From: Actinomycetes bacterium
GTDB lineage: Bacteria > Actinomycetota > Thermoleophilia > RBG-16-64-13
Direction: 5' to 3'
Length of the DNA: 64,000 nucleotides
NCBI GenBank assembly: GCA_024637095.1
Contig: JAGXFV010000030.1
Coordinates: 1 to 64,000, forward strand
Position 1 is the stretch's first letter. Each line of letters starts with the position of its first letter. Position numbers and translations under genes: made by a program. The notes beneath the pieces are model-generated. The model was not told the origin of the DNA, searched no databases, and saw nothing but the letters and a program-made list of their open reading frames with translations. Below are positions 8,192 through 17,085 of the stretch, one piece after another.

Positions 8192-9265
8192 CTAGAAGAC
8201 CTCGCCGGCCTCCTGCTGCATGGCGTCGGGGATGGATATGCCCATCTTCTCGGCGGAGGCGGGATTCACCGCGAGGACCAGGTCTTGCGCGAATTCCACC
8301 GGAAGCTGGTCGATCGAGGCGCCCTTCAGCCAGCGCGCCGCCATGCGGCCGGCCTGGCGTCCGTGCTCGTAGTAGTCGAAGGCGTAGGCCGCTGCCGCGC
8401 CGCGCTCGACGCTGTCGATGTCACCCGCGATTACCGGGATGCCGTTCTCCTGGCCCACCTTGACCACGCTCTCGAAGGCCGAAACCACGGTGTTATCCGT
8501 GAGCACCGAGATGGCATCGACCCGGCCGATGAGAGATTGAGCGGCGGAGAGAACTTCGGCGGAAGATGCCACCGTGGCCTCCTGTAACTCCCAGCCCATT
8601 GCCTCAGCCAGTTGGCGCTCTTCTTCCACTAGGGCGACGGAGTTGGCCTCGCCCGCGTTGTAGAGCACGCCCAAGGTCTGGATGTCGGGTACCAATTCCT
8701 GCACGAGGTCCAGATGGGGCTGCATCGGAAGCTTGTCGCTAACGCCGGTGACGTTGGCCATAGGATTCTCCGGATCGTCCACCAGGCCGGCGGCCACGGG
8801 ATCGGTTACGGCGGCAAAGAGCACGGGGATTTCGTCGGTTGCCTGAACCGCGGCCTGGCTGGTCGGCGTCGCGATGGCGAGAATCAGATCCACGTTGTCT
8901 GCGACGAATTTTTCGGCGATGGTCGAGGCCACGGGCAACTCGCCCTGCGCGTTCTGCTCGTCGAAATTGGCCTGAATGCCCTCTTCTTCCAGGGCATCCT
9001 TGAAGCCTTGGGCGGCGGCGTCGAGAGCCGGGTGGCTGACGATCTGAGTGATGCCGATGTTGTAGGTCTCGCCGCTCGCGGCGGCGCCTTCGCTGGTTTC
9101 CGTGGTGTCTTCTGTGGCGTCCGAGGTCTCGGTGGTGTCGACGGTCTCGGCGCCTTCGGTGGTGTCGGTGGTGGTTTCCTCGTCCCCGCAACCGGCCAGG
9201 ACCGGCAGGGCCGCGAGAAGGAGTATCAGCAGCAGGCCCGTGAGCAGGGCGATCCTTCGGTTCAT
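8192..9265 (-). CDS. ABC transporter substrate-binding lipoprotein (PF04392 type)
   Basis: Extracytoplasmic binding protein of 357 residues. The signal peptide ends in lipobox LAGC (Cys26), followed by a Thr/Glu/Asp-rich linker (about 30-65) that tethers the domain to the membrane. The mature part begins YNIGITQIVSHPALDAAAQGF and continues with FDEQNAQGELPVASTIAEKF and LIGRVDAISVLTDNTV, the type I periplasmic fold of the ABC_sub_bind family. A clear promoter (9302-9330) and a good ribosome-binding site (AGAGGAG) precede the ATG. First gene of the importer operon. Known members bind tryptophan, tyrosine or unknown compounds; the ligand cannot be read from the sequence. Confidence 0.87.
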   Translation of the reverse strand: MNRRIALLTGLLLILLLAALPVLAGCGDEETTTDTTEGAETVDTTETSDATEDTTETSEGAAASGETYNIGITQIVSHPALDAAAQGFKDALEEEGIQANFDEQNAQGELPVASTIAEKFVADNVDLILAIATPTSQAAVQATDEIPVLFAAVTDPVAAGLVDDPENPMANVTGVSDKLPMQPHLDLVQELVPDIQTLGVLYNAGEANSVALVEEERQLAEAMGWELQEATVASSAEVLSAAQSLIGRVDAISVLTDNTVVSAFESVVKVGQENGIPVIAGDIDSVERGAAAAYAFDYYEHGRQAGRMAARWLKGASIDQLPVEFAQDLVLAVNPASAEKMGISIPDAMQQEAGEVF

Positions 9266-9301
9266 CGTGCTCCTCTACAGTGATGGGGGAAAGGGAAACT
9301 T

Positions 9302-9330
9302 ATCCTAGCGATGCGCCGGGTTCGGTGCAA
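9302..9330 (-). promoter_or_regulatory. Promoter of the PF04392-type ABC importer
   Basis: On the minus strand TTGCAC (plus 9325-9330) and TAGGAT (plus 9302-9307) are separated by exactly 17 bases and lie 37 bases upstream of the binding-protein start at 9265. This matches a primary sigma-factor promoter. Confidence 0.6.
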
Positions 9331-9428
9331 GTTTATGCATCGCGACTCAAGGTTACTCGGCGGTTATAAACTGGGAGGTCTGATAGCATGCGGCGGCCCG
9401 CGTTCGAGTTCGGTAGGAGCGTTTTGAG

Positions 9429-10448
9429 ATGAAGTACAGAATCACCTGCATTCCCGGGGACGGCATCGGCCCGGAAATCATGGCCGCCACCAAAGAAGCG
9501 GTCGGCGCGACCGGAGTCGACATCGAATGGGTCGACGTCGAGGCCGGCGCCGATGTGATCGACAAGTACGGCACTCCGCTCCCGCAGGAGACGTTGGACG
9601 CCGTCCGCGAAACCAAGGTGGCCATCAAGGGCCCTCTGACCACCCCGGTGGGTTCCGGCTTCCGCAGCGTGAATGTCGCCCTGCGCAAGGAACTGGATCT
9701 CTATGCCAATCTCCGCCCGGCCATCAGCATCCCCGGGGTGAAGAGTCGCTATGAGGACATCGACCTGGTGGTGGTGCGGGAGAACACCGAAGATTTGTAC
9801 GCGGGGATCGAGCACTCCGTGGGCAAGGACGCCGCGGAGTCGATCAAGATCATCACGCGCTACGCGTCCGAACGGATCGCCCGCTTCGCCTTCGAGTACG
9901 CCCGGGAGGAAGGTCGGCGCAAGGTCACGGCCGTGCATAAAGCCAACATCATGAAGTTTACGGATGGGCTTTTTCTCGAGGTGGCGCGCGGGGTGGCCGC
10001 CGAATTCGGAGACATCGAGTTCGAGGACCGCATCGTCGACAACATGGCCATGCAGCTCGTGCAAAAGCCCGAACTCTACGACGTGATCCTCTGCCCCAAC
10101 CTCTACGGTGACATCCTCTCCGACCTCTGTGCCGGCCTGGTGGGCGGCCTGGGCATGGCGCCCGGGGCCAACCTGGGTGACGAGTTGGCGCTCTTCGAGC
10201 CGGTCCACGGCTCTGCCCCCAAGTACGCCGGGCAGAACAAAGTGAATCCCGGCGCCCTCATCCTGAGCGCGGTCCTCATGCTGCGCCACCTGGGCGAGCG
10301 CGAGGCGGCGGACCATCTGTTCCACGCAGTCAGGGATGTGGTCGGCGCCGGTCGGGACGTGACCTACGACTTGGGCGGGACCGCGGGAACGCGTGAGATG
10401 GGTCAGGCGATTGTCCGGCGGATCGGGGAGCTGCAAAGCCAGAGGTGA
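9429..10448 (+). CDS. icd: Isocitrate dehydrogenase (short isocitrate/isopropylmalate dehydrogenase family)
   Basis: Oxidative decarboxylase converting isocitrate to 2-oxoglutarate. The 339-residue protein has [10 protein letters not shown] at the N-terminus, [16 protein letters not shown] (substrate-binding Ser/Asn and Arg residues), [13 protein letters not shown] and the metal-binding region LYGDILSDL. The short length is that of NAD-dependent and archaeal-type enzymes, yet the cofactor loop reads [15 protein letters not shown], keeping the Lys-Tyr pair that favours NADP in the E. coli enzyme, so coenzyme use is open. Homoisocitrate or isopropylmalate activity is less likely given the [12 protein letters not shown] segment. 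TAGGAG sits about ten bases before the ATG. The pucR gene begins five bases after its stop. Confidence 0.85.
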   Translation: MKYRITCIPGDGIGPEIMAATKEAVGATGVDIEWVDVEAGADVIDKYGTPLPQETLDAVRETKVAIKGPLTTPVGSGFRSVNVALRKELDLYANLRPAISIPGVKSRYEDIDLVVVRENTEDLYAGIEHSVGKDAAESIKIITRYASERIARFAFEYAREEGRRKVTAVHKANIMKFTDGLFLEVARGVAAEFGDIEFEDRIVDNMAMQLVQKPELYDVILCPNLYGDILSDLCAGLVGGLGMAPGANLGDELALFEPVHGSAPKYAGQNKVNPGALILSAVLMLRHLGEREAADHLFHAVRDVVGAGRDVTYDLGGTAGTREMGQAIVRRIGELQSQR

Positions 10449-10452
10449 CTTG

Positions 10453-12108
10453 GTGGTGGCGACGGGGCGGCTGACCGTTGAGGAGTTGACCGGGGCGGAG
10501 GAGCTCGGCCTGCGTCTCGTCGCCGGCCTCGGTGGCCGTGCCGGCGAGATTCGCGGAGTGCACATCTCGGAAATGCCGGATCCCACCCCCTGGCTTGGCG
10601 AGGGTGACGTCCTGCTGATGACGGGACTCGCCATCTACGACAAGCCCGGCGACCGGGTTCGCGTGGTCAGGCGGCTCGCCGAAACGGGAGCCGCCGCGCT
10701 GGGTTTGGGCGTCGGCCTTTACTTCGACGAGGCACCCACGGACATGCGCGCGGCGGCGGACCGTACCAACCTGCCACTGTTCGAGGTTCCTGTGGAGGTG
10801 CCTTTCAAGGGCATAACCGGCTTCATTCTGGATCGGCTGAAGCGCCCTTCTCTCTATCAGCTGCGGCGCGGCCTCACCGCCCAGGATCACCTGCTGGCGC
10901 TGCTTCTCGAAGAACGCGGGCTGGACCACCTGGTCTCTGCTGCGGCCATGCTGCTCTCGGCTTCGGTGCTGGTCTTCGACGGACGCGGGGAGGTCCTCTC
11001 GCAGGCCGATGCCCGCACCAAGTTAACCCCGGAGCTCCGGGAAGCGATCTGGGCGCTCTACCGTGCCGCGGGTCCCACTACTGAGCGCGACCCCGGGCGT
11101 GTCGATGAGCACCGGGTGGTGCTTCGCGACGTGCGGCTGGGCGGCCGAGTGGAGCAGGTGCTGGGCCTGGTCTACTCCGATGACGATCCGCCCGGCGAAA
11201 CTGCCCAGGTGCTTGCCGAGTACGTGCGCAAGCTCCTGACGCTTGAGCTTCACCGCTACCGCGAGGAGGCGCAGGTCCGCGTCCGCATGCGCGACGGACT
11301 GCTCGACGAACTGATTTCCGGCAGCGGTCGCCCGGAAGAGCTGGAGGAAAGGTTGCGCAATCTGGGGTTCCTCACGGACATCCCCCGGGGCAGGTTGCTG
11401 GTCTGCGACGTGGACAACTTCTCGGGGATGGTGTCAGCCCGCCTCGGAACCGTTAAAGAAGAGGCCATCCAGGAACTCAAGAGTGAGTTCAAAGAACGGG
11501 TGGACGACTTCTTCTCCGACCTGCGGGTCCCCTTCATCTCCGTGGGAAAGAGCGATTCGGTGATCGCGCTCGTCCAATCCGGGGAGGAGGATCCCGGTCT
11601 GGACGACAAGCTGCTGGAGTTGGGCGAGGGGCTGCGGCAGAGGCTGGTGGAGGGGCCGCCCCGCCTGTCGGTCACCATCGGTATCAGCAACCCGGTCGAG
11701 AGCGCGGGTAGTGCTCCTGGCGCGCTGCTTCAGGCCCGCGAGGCGGTGCGGGCTGCCGGCGGTCGCCAGTCCCCGCACGTGCGCCTGTTCTCCCGGCTGG
11801 GCCCGAGCGTGCGCGCGCTCGACACCTCCGATGCGTTGAAGCTTGAATCGGTAGCCCGGCAGTATCTCGACCCCCTGCTGAGGCACGACCGGAAGCGCGG
11901 GGAGAAACTGGTGGAGAGCCTTCGGGTCTATCTAGACGAGAACAGGAACGTGGCCCGCGCCGCCGGGATCCTCTACGTTCACCCCAACACCCTGCGCAAC
12001 CGGCTGCACAAGATCGAGGGTCTGCTGGGACGCTCCCTGGAGGAGACCGAGGTGCTGGTCGACCTGGCGCTGGCTCTGATCTGCCTGCGCCTCGGCGGGA
12101 AGACCTAG
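10453..12108 (+). CDS. PucR-family transcriptional regulator
   Basis: DNA-binding regulator of about 551 residues. Order of parts: N-terminal PucR domain (GVHISEMPDPTPWLGEGD, about 37-55), a central GGDEF-like/GAF-like region, and a C-terminal PucR helix-turn-helix (VARAAGILYVHPNTLRNRLH, near 505-525). Family members control purine, polyamine, proline or other nitrogen catabolism. The start is one of three consecutive codons TTG/GTG/GTG at 10450-10458; the Shine-Dalgarno AGAGGTGA overlaps the icd stop, so 10453 is favoured and translation is coupled to icd. It converges on the ureohydrolase gene and the two stop codons share a CTAG sequence (12105-12108). Confidence 0.85.
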   Translation: MVATGRLTVEELTGAEELGLRLVAGLGGRAGEIRGVHISEMPDPTPWLGEGDVLLMTGLAIYDKPGDRVRVVRRLAETGAAALGLGVGLYFDEAPTDMRAAADRTNLPLFEVPVEVPFKGITGFILDRLKRPSLYQLRRGLTAQDHLLALLLEERGLDHLVSAAAMLLSASVLVFDGRGEVLSQADARTKLTPELREAIWALYRAAGPTTERDPGRVDEHRVVLRDVRLGGRVEQVLGLVYSDDDPPGETAQVLAEYVRKLLTLELHRYREEAQVRVRMRDGLLDELISGSGRPEELEERLRNLGFLTDIPRGRLLVCDVDNFSGMVSARLGTVKEEAIQELKSEFKERVDDFFSDLRVPFISVGKSDSVIALVQSGEEDPGLDDKLLELGEGLRQRLVEGPPRLSVTIGISNPVESAGSAPGALLQAREAVRAAGGRQSPHVRLFSRLGPSVRALDTSDALKLESVARQYLDPLLRHDRKRGEKLVESLRVYLDENRNVARAAGILYVHPNTLRNRLHKIEGLLGRSLEETEVLVDLALALICLRLGGKT

Positions 12109-13016
12109 ACCGAACGCGCCTCCCACACCGCTCCCATCACGTCGAGCAGCAGGCGGGCGGCGAGAATCGCGGTGATCTCGCCGTGATCGTAGGCCGGATT
12201 CACCTCCACCAGATCCACTCCCAAGATCGGTCCCCGCCGGGCCAACTCCTGCACCAACTCGCGCACCTCCGGGTACCAGAGGCCACCGGGTTCGGGCGTT
12301 CCCGTGCCGGGCGCGATGGCGGGATCGAAGACGTCGATGTCGATGGACAGGTAGAGCGCTTGCTCTTGCGGGACCTGTTCGAGCGCGTGCGCGTGCCCCC
12401 GGGTCCTGAATTCGCCCGCGGTTACCACGTGCACACCGCGGCGGCCGGCCTCCAGCCAATCTTCCTGCCCGCTGTTTAGCCCACGGATCCCGATCTGCGT
12501 GACCCCCGAGACCAGTTCTTCTTCAACGGCGTGCCGGATCGGCGTGCCGTGGGTGTGCGGCGGCAGGTAGGAGTCGAAATCCATGTGGGTGTCGAGGTGC
12601 ACCAGGTGAGGAGTCGCCGCGGAGTCCGAGACCGCCCGAAGGATCGGAGCGCTAACCGAGTGATCGCCGCCCAGACAGACGGGGATCGCGCCCGAAGCGA
12701 TGATCCGGCGCACGGCGTCCGAGATAGCCTCGCGGTTCTGCGCGCCGCCCCCGGGCACGATGGGGACGTCTCCGGCATCCGCGACCCGCGCGCCTGTGAG
12801 GATCTTGCGGCCGAGTTCCACGTCGAATAGCTCGGCGTTTCCCTCATAGGAGTAGAGGGTGGACGCGTTCCGGATGGCGCGGGGCCCAAAGCGGGCTCCC
12901 GGCCGGTTGGACGCTCCCTCGTCGTAGGGCAGGCCGAGCATCAGGAAATGCCAGCCTGGAGTCTCGGGAGCCACTACGGGCAGCTTCAGGAACGAGGGGA
13001 TGCCGACGAAGGGCAT
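12105..13016 (-). CDS. Ureohydrolase: agmatinase or guanidinobutyrase
   Basis: Manganese-dependent hydrolase that removes urea from a guanidino compound. Metal ligands of the arginase/agmatinase fold are all present: GGDHS (His119), DTHMD (Asp142, His144, Asp146; the usual Ala is Thr) and SIDIDVFDPAIAPGTGTPEPGG (Asp226, Asp228). The PEPGG ending is the agmatinase-side version of the motif rather than arginase. The ATG at 13016 follows AGGTGGG and gives 303 residues, normal for the family; the open frame to 13328 is non-coding upstream sequence. Beside the potADBC importer it most likely makes putrescine from agmatine or GABA from 4-guanidinobutyrate. Confidence 0.85.
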   Translation of the reverse strand: MPFVGIPSFLKLPVVAPETPGWHFLMLGLPYDEGASNRPGARFGPRAIRNASTLYSYEGNAELFDVELGRKILTGARVADAGDVPIVPGGGAQNREAISDAVRRIIASGAIPVCLGGDHSVSAPILRAVSDSAATPHLVHLDTHMDFDSYLPPHTHGTPIRHAVEEELVSGVTQIGIRGLNSGQEDWLEAGRRGVHVVTAGEFRTRGHAHALEQVPQEQALYLSIDIDVFDPAIAPGTGTPEPGGLWYPEVRELVQELARRGPILGVDLVEVNPAYDHGEITAILAARLLLDVMGAVWEARSV

Positions 13017-13412
13017 CGAACCCACCTGACCCGCTTCGGCTCCTCCTCCGCCCGGCCTGCTCGACTCCGGCGCCATCCGCCCCCCTCTCCCCAAGCTCGA
13101 TTCGGCCGCCGGCCACTGCTCAGCCGTCACCCGGCACCCGGCACCCGGCACCCGGCTGTCTGTCAGCCGCAACTTCGGGCGCAAAGGTATCAGAAGCGGC
13201 TCGCCCGGCCCATCAGCCCTTCTTAGTCTCGCAATTCGGTAGGCGGGGGTGTCGATCAGTGCCGTACCTGCAATATTGTCCGCGAGTTTATGCCGAATAT
13301 CGACTGCGCCTTGCTTTTTGGTACCCAATGATAATACCGTTCAAGTGTCCGTTGCGGATCAGGGAGGTCGCACCGGCACCTGGGCGTCACTTCTTTCGTC
13401 ATTGGGGGCACG
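13017..13412 (+). other. Intergenic region between divergent ureohydrolase and Lrp genes
   Basis: About 400 bases without a convincing gene. The left half is C-rich and holds a four-copy heptamer repeat. The right half (13250-13345) is the most AT-rich part and should hold promoters for both directions; the best plus-strand candidate is TAATAC at 13333-13338 with a weak upstream element. Short open frames at 13249 and 13259 have no coding character. Confidence 0.5.
13128..13155. repeat. Four tandem copies of the heptamer CACCCGG
   Basis: Perfect units at 13128-13134, 13135-13141, 13142-13148 and 13149-13155, in the leader of the ureohydrolase gene. Probably a slippage-prone simple repeat. 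Confidence 0.85.
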
Positions 13413-13874
13413 CTGGAGGCGCATCAGTCATTCCGGCAGGTTGATCTCGACCGAGCCGATGAGCAGATTATCGCGGCGCTCAAGGAAGACGCGCGCATGC
13501 CGTTCTCCGAGATCGCCCGCCGCCTCGAAGTCTCTCCGGGGATGATCCGCCAACGCTTCCAGCGTCTGGTCCGGGAGAAGGCCCTGCAGGTCACCGTCGT
13601 CACCAATCGCCTGGCCCTGGGCGACTCCATGATGGCGCTGGTCGGGATCAAGGCGGACAGTAGCCGGCTGGACGAAATCGCGGAGGAGATCGCCCGCCAG
13701 GATGAGGTCATCTACTTGGTCGCCCTCGCCGGCAGCTACAATCTGTTGGCCGAGGTCGGCTGCCACGATCACCAGCACGTGCTGGGGTTTCTCACCCGGC
13801 TGGGATCCATCAGCGGCGTCAGGGACTTCGAGACCTTCGTCCATCTCAAGATCATCAAGGAGATCTACAGCTGA
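13413..13874 (+). CDS. Lrp/AsnC-family transcriptional regulator (start codon uncertain)
   Basis: The frame encodes a complete Lrp/AsnC protein: VDLDRADEQIIAALKEDARM, FSEIARRLEVSPGMIRQRF (helix-turn-helix), then the RAM/ACT domain with LVGIKADSS and VALAGSYNLLAEVGC. The N-terminal helix begins at 13440, but no ATG, GTG or TTG lies in this frame between the stop at 13332-13334 and the ATG at 13497, which would cut off the first helix. CTG at 13413, five bases after a GGGGG stretch, is the best guess; ATT at 13401 is another. Its stop overlaps the potA start (TGATG), so it probably controls the polyamine importer. Confidence 0.75.
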   Translation: MEAHQSFRQVDLDRADEQIIAALKEDARMPFSEIARRLEVSPGMIRQRFQRLVREKALQVTVVTNRLALGDSMMALVGIKADSSRLDEIAEEIARQDEVIYLVALAGSYNLLAEVGCHDHQHVLGFLTRLGSISGVRDFETFVHLKIIKEIYS

Positions 13875-15010
13875 TGAGCGAAGAAGACTACGCGATCCGT
13901 CTGGAAGGGGTCACGAAGCTCTTCGGCGATCTGCGCGCCGTCGACGACATGAGTCTCGGCATCCGTAAGGGTGAGTTCTTCTCCCTGCTGGGCCCGAGTG
14001 GTTGCGGCAAGACCACCTGCCTGCGCATGATCGCCGGCTTCGAGGAGCCTACCGAGGGGGCCATCTACCTGGAAGGCACCGACGTCGCCCGCTTCCCACC
14101 CTACCGGCGCAACGTCAACACCGTTTTTCAGAACTACGCCCTGTTTCCTCATCTGAACGTGGAGAAAAACGTCGCCTTTGGGCTCAAGCGCAAGAAGCTG
14201 CCCAAGGCCGAGATCGAGAAGCGCGTGCACGATGCGCTGCGCATGGTGGAGCTGGAGGATCGCGGCAAGAACAAGCCCACTCAGCTCTCTGGAGGGATGC
14301 AGCAACGCGTGGCCTTGGCCCGTGCCCTGGTCAACCTCCCCGCCGTTCTGCTGCTGGACGAGCCCCTCGGCGCCCTGGACCTCAAGCTGCGTCGGCAGAT
14401 GCAACTCGAGCTCAAGCATATCCACGAAAGCGTGGGCATTACCTTCATCTACGTGACCCACGATCAGGAAGAAGCCCTGACCATGTCGGACCGCATCGCC
14501 GTCATGAAGCAGGGGCGGGTCGAGCAGGTGGGCGAGCCGGAAGAGCTCTACGAAGCTCCCGCCACCCGCTTTGTCGCGGGCTTCATCGGGGTCTCCAACT
14601 TCATCGAAGGCCGAGTGGAGAGCAGCAACGGGATGGGCGTACTGTCCTACGGCGAGAATCAGCGGGTGATTTTCGGCAAGCCCCAGGACTCCCCGGTGGG
14701 GGACACTGTTTCGCTGTCGGTTAGGCCCGAGAAGATCCGCCTCCTGGAACTCCACGAAGAGCCGCCGGAGGAAAACTGCGTGCTCAAAGGAATTGTCCGC
14801 GATGTGGTCTACCTCGGGATGACCACGCAGTACAAGATCGACGTGCCGGCGCTGCAGTCGCAATTCACCGTACTCGAGCAGAACGTGCAGGTCGCGTCCG
14901 ACAAGACGCTTTGGATGCCGGGGGAGGAGACCGTCCTCACCTGGCACCCGTACCACAACCGGGTGCTCCCGGAGCAGGCGACGAGAGGGTCGACGGAGGA
15001 GGTTGCGTGA
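13874..15010 (+). CDS. potA: Spermidine/putrescine ABC transporter ATP-binding protein
   Basis: ATPase of the polyamine importer, 378 residues. Walker A GPSGCGKT (40-47), signature LSGGMQQR, Walker B LLLDEPLGALDLKLR and HDQEEALTMSDR are all present, followed by a TOBE domain after about residue 240, as in PotA and related CUT1-like ATPases. It begins inside the stop of the Lrp regulator (TGATG) and ends inside the start of potD (TGATG), so four or five genes form one coupled transcript. The neighbouring permeases and binding protein fix the system as polyamine-type; the exact polyamine is not determinable. Confidence 0.92.
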   Translation: MSEEDYAIRLEGVTKLFGDLRAVDDMSLGIRKGEFFSLLGPSGCGKTTCLRMIAGFEEPTEGAIYLEGTDVARFPPYRRNVNTVFQNYALFPHLNVEKNVAFGLKRKKLPKAEIEKRVHDALRMVELEDRGKNKPTQLSGGMQQRVALARALVNLPAVLLLDEPLGALDLKLRRQMQLELKHIHESVGITFIYVTHDQEEALTMSDRIAVMKQGRVEQVGEPEELYEAPATRFVAGFIGVSNFIEGRVESSNGMGVLSYGENQRVIFGKPQDSPVGDTVSLSVRPEKIRLLELHEEPPEENCVLKGIVRDVVYLGMTTQYKIDVPALQSQFTVLEQNVQVASDKTLWMPGEETVLTWHPYHNRVLPEQATRGSTEEVA

Positions 15011-16143
15011 TGGGGAAGCGTGAAGACGAACTGAAGGTTCTGTTCATCAAAGGGATGAACGAGCCCATGTCCCGGCGGGGTTTCCTGCGCCGGGCGGGCA
15101 CAACGGGACTCGTCTTGGCTGGGGCCGGCTGGCTGGCCGGCTGCGGGGGCGACGAGGGCGGCAGCGGCGACACTGAGATGTCGGATCAGCTGAACATCTA
15201 CAACTGGTCGGATTACATCGCCGAGGACACCATCCCGAACTTCGAAGAGGAGTTCGGCGTCTCGGTCACTTATGACAACTATTCCAGCAACGACACGCTG
15301 CTCGCCAAGCTGCAGAGCGGTGCCGCCGGGTACGACATCATTGTGCCCAGCGACTACATGGTCACCACCATGCTCCAGCTCGACCTGCTTCAGCCCATCA
15401 ACCTGGACAACGTGCCGAACCTCGAGAACCTGTATCCCCGCTTCCGCGAGACTCCGTTCGATCCGGGCAACGAGTACTCCATTCCCTGGCAGTGGGGCAC
15501 CACCGGCATCGGCTATAACATGGAGCGGGTTCCCGACTTCCGGCCGAGCTGGGAAATGATGTGGGACGAGCAGTACAGCGGCAACATCACCATGCTGACT
15601 GAGATCCGCGACGTTTTCGCCGTTGCCCTCTTCCGATTGGGCTACGACATCAACACCACCGACCCCGCCCAGATCAACGAGGCCAAGGAGATGCTGCTGG
15701 AGCAGAAGCCCCTGCTCAAGCACTACACCTCGGACACCTACATCGACGAACTGGCCTCCAACGACACCTGGCTGGCGCATGGATACTCAGGCGACGTCTT
15801 CCAGGCGGTCGCCGAGAACGAATCAGTGGGCTACGCGATCCCCGAAGAAGGGGCGGTCATCTGGGTCGACTCGATGTGCATCCCCAAGGATGCGCCTCAC
15901 AAGTACACGGCCGAGGCCTTCATGAACTACGTGCTCCAGCCCGAGGTGGGCGCGGCGATCAGCAACTACGTCTGGTACGCGAGCCCCAATCAGGCCGCCG
16001 AGGAATTCATCGAGCCCGAGATCCTCGAAGATCCGGCGATCTACCCGCCCGAAGAGGTGGAGGCCCGCCTGCAGTTCATCGAGGACCTGGGCGAAGCCAC
16101 GACGCTTTACAACGACGCCTTCGCGGAGTTGAGAGCCACCTAG
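15010..16143 (+). CDS. potD: Spermidine/putrescine-binding protein with Tat lipoprotein signal
   Basis: Substrate-binding component, 377 residues from the ATG at 15010 (the frame open from 14911 is not used). The N-terminus has a twin-arginine motif SRRGFLRR (21-28), a hydrophobic stretch and lipobox LAGC (Cys45), so it is probably exported folded and lipid-anchored. The mature domain begins LNIYNWSDYIAEDTIPNFEE, a hallmark of PotD/PotF, and carries IVPSDYM and WGTTGIGYN motifs of the family. Third gene of the Lrp-potADBC transcript. Confidence 0.93.
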   Translation: MGKREDELKVLFIKGMNEPMSRRGFLRRAGTTGLVLAGAGWLAGCGGDEGGSGDTEMSDQLNIYNWSDYIAEDTIPNFEEEFGVSVTYDNYSSNDTLLAKLQSGAAGYDIIVPSDYMVTTMLQLDLLQPINLDNVPNLENLYPRFRETPFDPGNEYSIPWQWGTTGIGYNMERVPDFRPSWEMMWDEQYSGNITMLTEIRDVFAVALFRLGYDINTTDPAQINEAKEMLLEQKPLLKHYTSDTYIDELASNDTWLAHGYSGDVFQAVAENESVGYAIPEEGAVIWVDSMCIPKDAPHKYTAEAFMNYVLQPEVGAAISNYVWYASPNQAAEEFIEPEILEDPAIYPPEEVEARLQFIEDLGEATTLYNDAFAELRAT

Positions 16144-17085
16144 ATGTCGATGGACGCGAGTAAGGTTACTCCGTCCCCGCCGGCCGAGGAGGCGGCCATC
16201 AGGAAAGCGGGGCTATGGAGCCGGTTTGTCGACCGGTTCCGGGGCCGCAGCTTCCTGGTGGCCAACGTGCTTCTGGCTCCGACCATGATGTGGCTGACGC
16301 TCTTTCTGGTGCTGCCGCTTCTGGTCATCTTCGTCTACAGCTTCGGCGGACGCGGCGCCTACGGCGACGTGGAGCTGGGCTTCTCGCTCAGCAACTACAC
16401 CAAAGCGTTCAGCCCCCTCTGGATGCCGGTCATCCTGCGTTCCTTCGCCTTCGCCGGGATTGCCACGGTGCTCACACTGGCGCTGGGCTACCCCCTGGCC
16501 TACTTCGTTGCGATCTACGGCGGAGCGAAGAAGAACATCTTCCTGATCCTGCTCATGCTGCCCTTCTGGACCAGCTATCTGATCCGCACCTACTCCTGGA
16601 TCGTGATCCTGCGGACCGAGGGCGTGGTCAATACCTCGCTCAGCTGGCTCGGGATTATCAGCGAGCCGCTCAATTTGCTCAACACACCGTTTTCTGTGGT
16701 TCTCGGCCTGACCTATGGTTTCTTGCCCTTCATGACCCTGCCCCTCTACGCCAGCCTGGAGAAGCTGGACAAGAGCCTGCTGGAGGCCGCGCAGGATTTG
16801 GGCGCCAACCGACTGTGGACCTTGCTCCGCGTAACCCTCCCGCTTTCGCTCCCGGGGGTCGTCGCGGGCACGCTCTTGACCTTCATTCCGGCGGTGGGCG
16901 ACTTCGTCACTCCGGACCTTCTGGGCGGTCCCAACACCCTTATGATCGGCAACGTCATCCAGCAGCAGTTCCTGTCGGCGCGTGACTGGGCCTACGGCTC
17001 CGCGCTGTCATTCAGTCTGATGGCCATCCTACTCGTCGGGATATTCCTCTATGTGCGCAAAATGGGCTCGGAGGACCTGATGTGA
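16144..17085 (+). CDS. potB: Spermidine/putrescine ABC transporter permease PotB
   Basis: First membrane subunit, 313 residues with six predicted membrane helices and the cytoplasmic EAA loop LLEAAQDLGANRLWTLLRV near residue 212-230 that contacts PotA. The ATG follows the potD stop with no spacer (TAG-ATG). The long hydrophilic N-terminus (about 35 residues) is a little longer than usual. The gene ends overlapping potC as GTGA. Confidence 0.92.
   Translation: MSMDASKVTPSPPAEEAAIRKAGLWSRFVDRFRGRSFLVANVLLAPTMMWLTLFLVLPLLVIFVYSFGGRGAYGDVELGFSLSNYTKAFSPLWMPVILRSFAFAGIATVLTLALGYPLAYFVAIYGGAKKNIFLILLMLPFWTSYLIRTYSWIVILRTEGVVNTSLSWLGIISEPLNLLNTPFSVVLGLTYGFLPFMTLPLYASLEKLDKSLLEAAQDLGANRLWTLLRVTLPLSLPGVVAGTLLTFIPAVGDFVTPDLLGGPNTLMIGNVIQQQFLSARDWAYGSALSFSLMAILLVGIFLYVRKMGSEDLM

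Noticed and set aside
14911-15009. 33-residue N-terminal extension of PotD
   Set aside because: Lies inside potA; the Tat signal expected at the true N-terminus begins after the ATG at 15010.
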